A stretch of DNA of 10,189 bases from assembly GCA_946886255.1 (NCBI GenBank), contig CAMPIG010000140.1, positions 1 to 10,189 of the forward strand, read 5' to 3'. Below, piece after piece: positions 5,654-10,189 of this stretch. Origin of the DNA: an uncultured Cellvibrio sp. Its GTDB lineage: Bacteria; Pseudomonadota; Gammaproteobacteria; Pseudomonadales; Cellvibrionaceae. Position 1 is the stretch's first letter. The number at the start of each line of letters is the position of its first letter. Position numbers and translations under genes: made by a program. The notes under the pieces were generated by a model. That model did not search any database. It had not been told where the DNA came from and saw only the letters and a program-made list of their open reading frames with translations.

Positions 5654-7801
5654 TTATATAATTCCCATTCTTATTATCCGATCCGCAGAATTAATTGTTT
5701 CACTTCTGTGCGCAACTATCACTCGAGTAATATCAACCTTTTTCATGTTGTTGCTTATCTCGAATTCATTCTCTACATCGAGATGACTAGTTGCTTCATC
5801 CATAAAAAGAATTCTAGGTTGCCTGTGTAATGCGCGAGCTAAAACTATACGTTGCTTTTGACCCCCACTTAAACTTGATCCCATGTCACCAACAAGCGTG
5901 TTATATTGCATTGGCATTCTGAGAATATCATCATGAATACAAGCAATGCGCGCACTTTCATAAACCTCTTCCATCAGAAGTTCTGACGAAAAACAACAGA
6001 TATTTTCTGCTATATCGCCGTTCATCAATTGATCTTCCTGCATAACACCAGCTATTTGACTACGATAGTGTAAAAGTCCGTTAAGCGGCATATCATCAAC
6101 AATAATTTCACCTTCTGTTGGTTTTAATAGCCCCATCAGACACTTGAGTAACGTGGTTTTCCCGCATCCACTAGGACCGGTAATAGCAACCGATTCCTTT
6201 GGCTGGATTATAAAACTGATATTTTCAAAAACATTAGGCTCGTGTTCGCTGTAACGGAATGCGAGATTTCGAACTTCTATCTTGCCCGTAACTTTCTGTA
6301 AAGAAGAAGGTTCAGGCAAACTTCTTTGCTCATCAATCACTGCATGCTTTTCGATCTCCTCCAAAGGAGTGAACGCAATATCTGCTAAGCGGTTTAGATG
6401 CACATCTAACATTTTTAGATCGACCCACTTGCTGATAAGGCTATCCATTGCACCAATAAATCTGCCTTGAAAACTCATAAAGGCAAAGAACATGCCTAAC
6501 GAAATTAGACCACCAAGTACGGATGTTGCTGCAAAGTAAATAATCAAAAGCCCCTGTATTCCGAATAGCATACCATTCACTATTCCATAGCCAATTCCCC
6601 ACTTGGCTATTTGAATATCTTTGTTCATAACAGCAGCAAGATTATTTAACCACTGTGCCTGGCGATCACCCTCTCGTTGAAATATTTTTATTGTTTGAAT
6701 TGCGCGAATCGATTCCATAAAGTGCGAATTTTCTTTTGCAGCCTTTACAATGCGCTCTTCCGTTAGCACCTTAAAGGGCTGAAAGAATATCCAGCGAAAG
6801 ATACCGTAGATAGCTACAGTACCTACTACAATAAGAGTAAGGTGCACGCTATATAAAAACATGACTGTTAGAGTAACCACAGCCATAATGCCATCAATGA
6901 TTGCTGCAACTATGCTATGAGTGAGTAAATTTCTTACATATCCTAACGAACCAAAGCGAGACACAATGTCGCCCATGTGGCGTTTTTCAAAGTATTCAAT
7001 AGGCAAGCGAATCAGATGGCGAAACAGGTTTGATGACATTTGCATAGCCAATCGATTGGCTAGATGCATTATTACAAAGTCACGCAATGTGTTGGTGGCA
7101 ATTTGTATGCACATTAGCAAACCAAAACCCAAGACCAACACAATAAGAAAACTCTCTTCCTTCTTCGGTATCACATAATCCACAACAATTTGCATGTAAA
7201 TAGGTGCCACTATTGCAAATAGTTGCAGCATTAGTGAAAGCAACAAGACCTTCCCAAGATTCCGCTTTAATCCGGTAGCCTGGGACCAAAAATCAGCTAG
7301 CTTGAGCGGTTGTTTTTCTACACCCTTTTGAAATTCTTTTGTAGGTGTCAGCTCCAGAACGACGCCAGTAAATTCTTTATTAAACTCCTCGCGGTCAAGA
7401 TAACGCACACCAAAAGCAGGATCATGCAATACCATTTTTCTATTTTGCACTGCCTTGAGCACAACAAAATGATTAAGTCCCCAATGTATGATGCAGGGCA
7501 GTTGAACTTGATTTAGAAGCTCAGATTCCACTCTCAACGCTCTTGGCGAGAGATGTAATCCAGTAGCAATTTGCATAATATATTTTAGATTTACCCCCTT
7601 ACCAGATATTTGGTGGCGGCGACGTAGGTGCATTATATCTGTGTCATAACCGTAATAACCCGCAATCATTCCCAAGCATGCCAATCCACATTCTGCCACT
7701 TCAGTTTGCAGAATCATTGGCAAACGATTTGAACCACCAAATTTTAGTAGGGTATCGACAGACACTGCATTTAGCTTACGCTCATCAATATTTTCCATCA
7801 T
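5654..7801 (-). CDS. C39 peptidase-containing ABC transporter, CvaB/PCAT type (715 aa)
   Basis: A bifunctional inner-membrane exporter that removes double-glycine leaders and pumps out the mature peptide. N-terminal C39 peptidase (about residues 28-150): oxyanion Gln32, catalytic Cys38 in ECGLACL, His111 in NHFVVL and Asp127 in HDP, all intact. Transmembrane domain (about 185-445) with several hydrophobic helices. C-terminal ATPase: Walker A GPSGCGKTT (542-550), Q-loop Gln588, signature LSGGQKQR (from 644), Walker B ILFMDE (664-669) and His698. The protein stops 17 residues after that His, at the short end for the family, but every ATPase motif is present. Its ATG overlaps the adaptor's stop by 4 bases (ATGA), showing translational coupling. 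The likely substrate is the precursor at 4997-5167. A TolC-like channel must be encoded elsewhere. Confidence 0.95.
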   Translation of the reverse strand: MMENIDERKLNAVSVDTLLKFGGSNRLPMILQTEVAECGLACLGMIAGYYGYDTDIMHLRRRHQISGKGVNLKYIMQIATGLHLSPRALRVESELLNQVQLPCIIHWGLNHFVVLKAVQNRKMVLHDPAFGVRYLDREEFNKEFTGVVLELTPTKEFQKGVEKQPLKLADFWSQATGLKRNLGKVLLLSLMLQLFAIVAPIYMQIVVDYVIPKKEESFLIVLVLGFGLLMCIQIATNTLRDFVIMHLANRLAMQMSSNLFRHLIRLPIEYFEKRHMGDIVSRFGSLGYVRNLLTHSIVAAIIDGIMAVVTLTVMFLYSVHLTLIVVGTVAIYGIFRWIFFQPFKVLTEERIVKAAKENSHFMESIRAIQTIKIFQREGDRQAQWLNNLAAVMNKDIQIAKWGIGYGIVNGMLFGIQGLLIIYFAATSVLGGLISLGMFFAFMSFQGRFIGAMDSLISKWVDLKMLDVHLNRLADIAFTPLEEIEKHAVIDEQRSLPEPSSLQKVTGKIEVRNLAFRYSEHEPNVFENISFIIQPKESVAITGPSGCGKTTLLKCLMGLLKPTEGEIIVDDMPLNGLLHYRSQIAGVMQEDQLMNGDIAENICCFSSELLMEEVYESARIACIHDDILRMPMQYNTLVGDMGSSLSGGQKQRIVLARALHRQPRILFMDEATSHLDVENEFEISNNMKKVDITRVIVAHRSETINSADRIIRMGII

Positions 7802-8817
7802 TTGAGCTTATACACCGTACTTAAAAACAACTGAATTAATTTACGATCAACCGTTCTGATATCCGCAGATAAAGTCATCCCCGGCTTTATAGGTAGATTT
7901 TTTCCATACACCTGTACATTCGGCGACGATAACACCACGCTGACCTTGTATACCGGCTCTTTAATCTCAATCGGGATATTTTGCACATCAATCGGCAATA
8001 AAATTGTATTTGATATATGCTCTACTACCCCCTGTGACATTCCTGCATCCCGATGAGAAAATACATCATAATGAAAATCTATCAGTTGTCCTTGCTTTAA
8101 CGAGTCAGCTAATCTCGCAGGAATTAATAGACTGGCTTTAAACTTTGCCTCATTTGGTATAAATTTAAGCAATGGATTATTTTCACCCAGGAACACTTGC
8201 TGCCCTTCTCGCACCCGCAAATTACTTACGATACCCGATTGAGGTGCCTTTAATATAAAGTCATATTGGCCACCACCTGCTGTCTCTTGCTGAGCGAAAC
8301 TATTAAATGTTTTGCACAACTCTGCGGCCTTTACAATTAATGCGCCCGGCACACTGAACTCATTCCTATCTATCTTTATTTTTACATCAAAATTATTATC
8401 AGGACCGGTATGAGGGAGAGGGATGCGCGCTAAGTACGCTTGAAGAGACTGACAAGTCGATACATGGTCCTGCAACAGCTGCCAATTAAGTTGTTGCCTG
8501 GCATTAAGTTTTGGCTCAATTCTTAACACCATCAATTTCTGGCCTTCGAGTACCTGCTCACCCTCCGCCACAAACAATTTTTTTACAAAACCAGCGTCTT
8601 CTGGGTAAATCTGCACCGTGTCCTCTGGCAACTCTAACCACCCGCGCGCCACTTCATGCTCAGTATAAGTACATGTGAAAAGCCATAAAAATAGAAGGCA
8701 CACCCACAACAGGAGGCCACCTAAAATTAAAGTATGTGAAATTCGCGGGGACAAGATAACATCGCCATATAGACGTTGTTTGCGATGCTCTATGGCTTGG
8801 GGTCGAAATAGATTCAC
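7798..8817 (-). CDS. CvaA/HlyD-type secretion adaptor protein (339 aa)
   Basis: The periplasmic adaptor that pairs with the PCAT in a CvaAB-TolC-like type I exporter. It opens with the typical short cytoplasmic segment (LFRPQAIEHRKQRLYGDVIL), then one membrane helix (about 28-49), a first lipoyl half (EDAGFVKKLFVAEGEQVLEG, about 73-92), a short middle segment, a second lipoyl half (LKAPQSGIVSNLRVREGQQV) and a C-terminal barrel ending in IKPGMTLSADI, a common family ending. CvaA-type adaptors are usually over 400 residues. The missing length is in the coiled-coil hairpin, which is short here and interrupted by Pro and Gly. The start is GTG at 8817, because an in-frame stop lies upstream and no ATG is available. 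That GTG overlaps the stop of the mini-ORF at 8817-8879. It is followed directly by the transporter with a 4-base overlap. Confidence 0.92.
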   Translation of the reverse strand: MNLFRPQAIEHRKQRLYGDVILSPRISHTLILGGLLLWVCLLFLWLFTCTYTEHEVARGWLELPEDTVQIYPEDAGFVKKLFVAEGEQVLEGQKLMVLRIEPKLNARQQLNWQLLQDHVSTCQSLQAYLARIPLPHTGPDNNFDVKIKIDRNEFSVPGALIVKAAELCKTFNSFAQQETAGGGQYDFILKAPQSGIVSNLRVREGQQVFLGENNPLLKFIPNEAKFKASLLIPARLADSLKQGQLIDFHYDVFSHRDAGMSQGVVEHISNTILLPIDVQNIPIEIKEPVYKVSVVLSSPNVQVYGKNLPIKPGMTLSADIRTVDRKLIQLFLSTVYKLK

Positions 8818-8879
8818 TATACAATCCGTTGAATTCTAAAAATTGGTAAGAGTCGAGCTAAAGCTACCATGTCAGCCAT
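8817..8879 (-). CDS. Possible 20-codon leader ORF coupled to the adaptor gene
   Basis: ATG at 8879 opens a 20-codon reading frame (MADMVALARLLPIFRIQRIV) whose TAG shares its last base with the GTG start of the CvaA-like gene (TAGTG). AAAAGG precedes the ATG at a rather short distance. The overlap would couple translation of a weakly initiated GTG gene to this frame. It is too short to judge as a protein, and chance is possible. Confidence 0.3.
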   Translation of the reverse strand: MADMVALARLLPIFRIQRIV

Positions 8880-8906
8880 TAATCCTTTTGACGATAGAGG
8901 CGAAGA

Positions 8907-8918
8907 TTAATCGATTAA
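8907..8918. promoter_or_regulatory. Palindrome TTAATCGATTAA in the exporter leader
   Basis: A perfect 12-base palindrome about 65 bases downstream of the predicted start site and 28 bases before the mini-ORF. Its symmetry would suit a dimeric repressor or a small hairpin, but AT-rich palindromes of this size are common. Confidence 0.25.
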
Positions 8919-8977
8919 CCTAATCAGCACAACTCGTTTTGGTAAAAGATCTTGGCTAATAATTGGTACAACGGCAC

Positions 8978-9014
8978 AATGATTGAATCATTCATAAGCG
9001 AGCTTGTTTATGAA
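8978..9014. promoter_or_regulatory. Two adjoining operator-like inverted repeats over the exporter promoter
   Basis: AATGATT-G-AATCATT (8978-8992) and TTCATAA-N10-TTATGAA (8991-9014) are both perfect and share two bases. The second exactly spans the promoter spacer and -10 box; the first covers the predicted start site. This placement is what a repressor or autoregulated switch would need. Confidence 0.45.
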
Positions 9015-9020
9015 TATCAA
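8991..9020 (-). promoter_or_regulatory. Candidate sigma-70 promoter of the CvaA-like/PCAT operon
   Basis: Minus-strand TTGATA (9015-9020, five of six) is followed after 18 bases by TATGAA (8991-8996, four of six). The start site would be near 8984, giving a leader of about 165 bases that carries the palindrome at 8907-8918 and the mini-ORF. Confidence 0.45.
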
Positions 9021-9194
9021 TAGGTTGCGAGCGGATTCACTCTATTTTTTTGCCAGGGAACTTTATTAAAGCAGGCTTTCGATGCTTTTGGGACATAGGT
9101 AATGGCACATCACAAAGCGATTGAACATTGCTCCATGAGCTCTCTCTCATCCATCTGGAAAATAGCAATGCATAATAGTGATTTAACACTCATC

Positions 9195-9224
9195 CAAATA
9201 AGAAGGGCCCCGAAATCGGAGCCC
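9195..9224 (-). terminator. Rho-independent-like terminator downstream of glmS
   Basis: The minus-strand GGGCTCCGATTTCGGGGCCC (hairpin at 9205-9224) forms a GC-rich stem with one G-U pair, followed by TTCTTATTT. It lies about 115 bases after the glmS stop and has the direction expected for that gene. The T-run is interrupted, so efficiency may be moderate. Confidence 0.7.
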
Positions 9225-9312
9225 TAAAGGCAGATGATACCTACCTTTTAGCGAAATTTATTGAGTGCGCGCAAAGATTATTATCAACCTTTTTATTAAT
9301 CGACAACAACAA

Positions 9313-9400
9313 CAACTTGAGGGTTGATCACAGTGTATTATTCAACAGTCACCGATTTCGCCAAATTCCGCGGCTGATCCACATCCGTTCCTTTGATAAT
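9313..9400. other. attTn7-like target region at the 3' end of glmS
   Basis: In many bacteria Tn7-family elements recognise the last codons of glmS and insert about 25 bases beyond its stop. The codons here encode the conserved [18 protein letters not shown] end, so the recognition segment is present. The corresponding insertion point would be near 9313. No Tn7 genes or ends are seen, so this marks a potential hotspot, not a proven insertion. Confidence 0.4.
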
Positions 9401-10189
9401 CGCCACGTAATAACTCAGCAACTGCAAGGGCAGGGTGTAGAGAATCGGCGCGAGCCAGGGGTGGGCGTGGGGGACGTTAATCACCCGCATGGTTTCGTCG
9501 GATTCGAAGTGTGCATCCACATCGGCGAACACGTATAGGATACCGCCGCGCGCGCGAACTTCTTCGACGTTGGATTTTAATTTTTCCAACAAATCATTAT
9601 TGGGCGCGACGACGATGATGGGCATCTGCGCGTCGATCAATGCGAGCGGGCCGTGTTTTAATTCACCGGCGGCGTAGGCTTCGGCGTGGATGTAGGAAAT
9701 TTCTTTTAGCTTTAATGCGCCTTCCATTGCGATGGGGTATTGGTCGCCGCGACCTAAAAATAATGCGTGATGTTTATCCGCAAACTCTTCGGCGAGGGCT
9801 TCAATGCGATTGGCCAACGCGAGGGATTCTTCGAGTTTGGCTGGCAGGCTTTTTAATGCGGCAACCATGTCGGCTTGTTGTTCGGCGGTTAAACCATTGT
9901 ATTTACCCACAGCTAACACCAGCATCGCCAAACCAACCAATTGCGTGGTAAACGCTTTGGTAGATGCTACGCCGATTTCGGCTCCGGCGCGTGTCATAAA
10001 CGCGAGGTCGGATTCGCGCACCAGCGACGAGCCGGCGACGTTACAAATCGTCAGGCTGCCAAGGTAGCCCAATTCTTTTGCCAGACGCAAAGCCGCGAGC
10101 GTGTCAGCGGTTTCGCCGGATTGACTGATGGTGACGATCAAACTGTTGGGTTGCACAAACGATTTGCGATAGCGAAATTCGCTGGCGAT
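9338..10189 (-). CDS. glmS: Glutamine--fructose-6-phosphate aminotransferase (isomerizing), C-terminal 283 residues; cut by window edge
   Basis: GlmS makes glucosamine-6-phosphate from fructose-6-phosphate and glutamine, the first step towards UDP-GlcNAc for peptidoglycan and LPS. The window holds the C-terminal isomerase part. The first SIS domain enters at [10 protein letters not shown] and carries the sugar-phosphate motif SQSGETADT. The second SIS domain follows ([20 protein letters not shown], then [16 protein letters not shown]). The end NLAKSVTVE includes the Lys that reaches the active site in the E. coli enzyme. The frame stays open to the right edge, so the GTG at 10156 is not a start. 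The N-terminal glutaminase domain lies outside. Composition is richer in G+C than the genes to the left, consistent with a core gene beside an acquired island. This identification is secure. Confidence 0.97.
   Translation of the reverse strand: MASEFRYRKSFVQPNSLIVTISQSGETADTLAALRLAKELGYLGSLTICNVAGSSLVRESDLAFMTRAGAEIGVASTKAFTTQLVGLAMLVLAVGKYNGLTAEQQADMVAALKSLPAKLEESLALANRIEALAEEFADKHHALFLGRGDQYPIAMEGALKLKEISYIHAEAYAAGELKHGPLALIDAQMPIIVVAPNNDLLEKLKSNVEEVRARGGILYVFADVDAHFESDETMRVINVPHAHPWLAPILYTLPLQLLSYYVAIIKGTDVDQPRNLAKSVTVE

Larger units (their letters stand above)
8880..9337. other. Intergenic region between the exporter operon and glmS
   Basis: No gene is evident. From right to left it contains a short ACA-rich tract after glmS, the glmS terminator, an unremarkable AT-rich stretch, then the candidate promoter with its inverted repeats and the palindrome at 8907-8918. 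If an island was inserted beside glmS, its right border should lie here. I see no transposon end, target-site duplication or integrase gene. Confidence 0.5.

Noticed and set aside
9304..9316. An ACA triplet run just after glmS as a functional repeat.
   Set aside because: Only about four units; too short to distinguish from chance.
9640..10067. Plus-strand ORFs opposite glmS.
   Set aside because: They lie antisense to a highly conserved gene, and their Arg-rich or low-complexity products match nothing recognisable.

Overview
The window looks like part of a gammaproteobacterial chromosome. Its right edge holds the C-terminal half of glmS, whose SIS-domain motifs and final residues ([17 protein letters not shown]) closely match the enterobacterial/pseudomonad enzyme. 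I would tentatively place it near Cellvibrio or related marine and soil gammaproteobacteria, but no decisive taxonomic marker is present. glmS is visibly richer in G+C than everything to its left. The remaining genes are AT-rich and all on the minus strand, so they look like an accessory island beside glmS, a classic insertion hotspot that contains the attTn7 target.

Reading right to left, the direction of transcription: (1) partial glmS and its hairpin terminator; (2) an intergenic stretch with a candidate promoter overlapped by inverted repeats, then a 20-codon mini-ORF whose stop overlaps the GTG start of a CvaA/HlyD-type adaptor; (3) that adaptor and, overlapping by 4 bases, a C39-peptidase-containing ABC transporter (PCAT, CvaB type) with an intact catalytic triad; (4) a promoter, a doubtful 62-codon ORF, and a 56-residue double-glycine precursor peptide with its own rho-independent terminator; (5) a MacA-like adaptor, a MacB/LolD-like ATPase and a MacB-type permease that is interrupted by one in-frame TAA; (6) a structured gene-free stretch of about 570 bases; (7) a stand-alone C39-like domain that has lost its catalytic Cys and His, and 21 bases on, the start of a glycosyltransferase that runs off the left edge.

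Taken together this is a Gram-negative ribosomal peptide (microcin or bacteriocin-like) locus. The PCAT should cleave the leader after Gly-Gly and export the core through the HlyD-like adaptor and a TolC encoded elsewhere. The MacAB-like set may provide self-protection or a second export route, although its permease looks broken. The dead C39 domain and the glycosyltransferase may act on the peptide, possibly by leader binding and glycosylation, but that is inference. The most striking feature is the mature peptide: 35 residues with six cysteines in mirror-symmetric spacing (3-7-5-7-3) and no Lys or Arg. I found no tRNA, rRNA, CRISPR array, transposase or integrase in the window.
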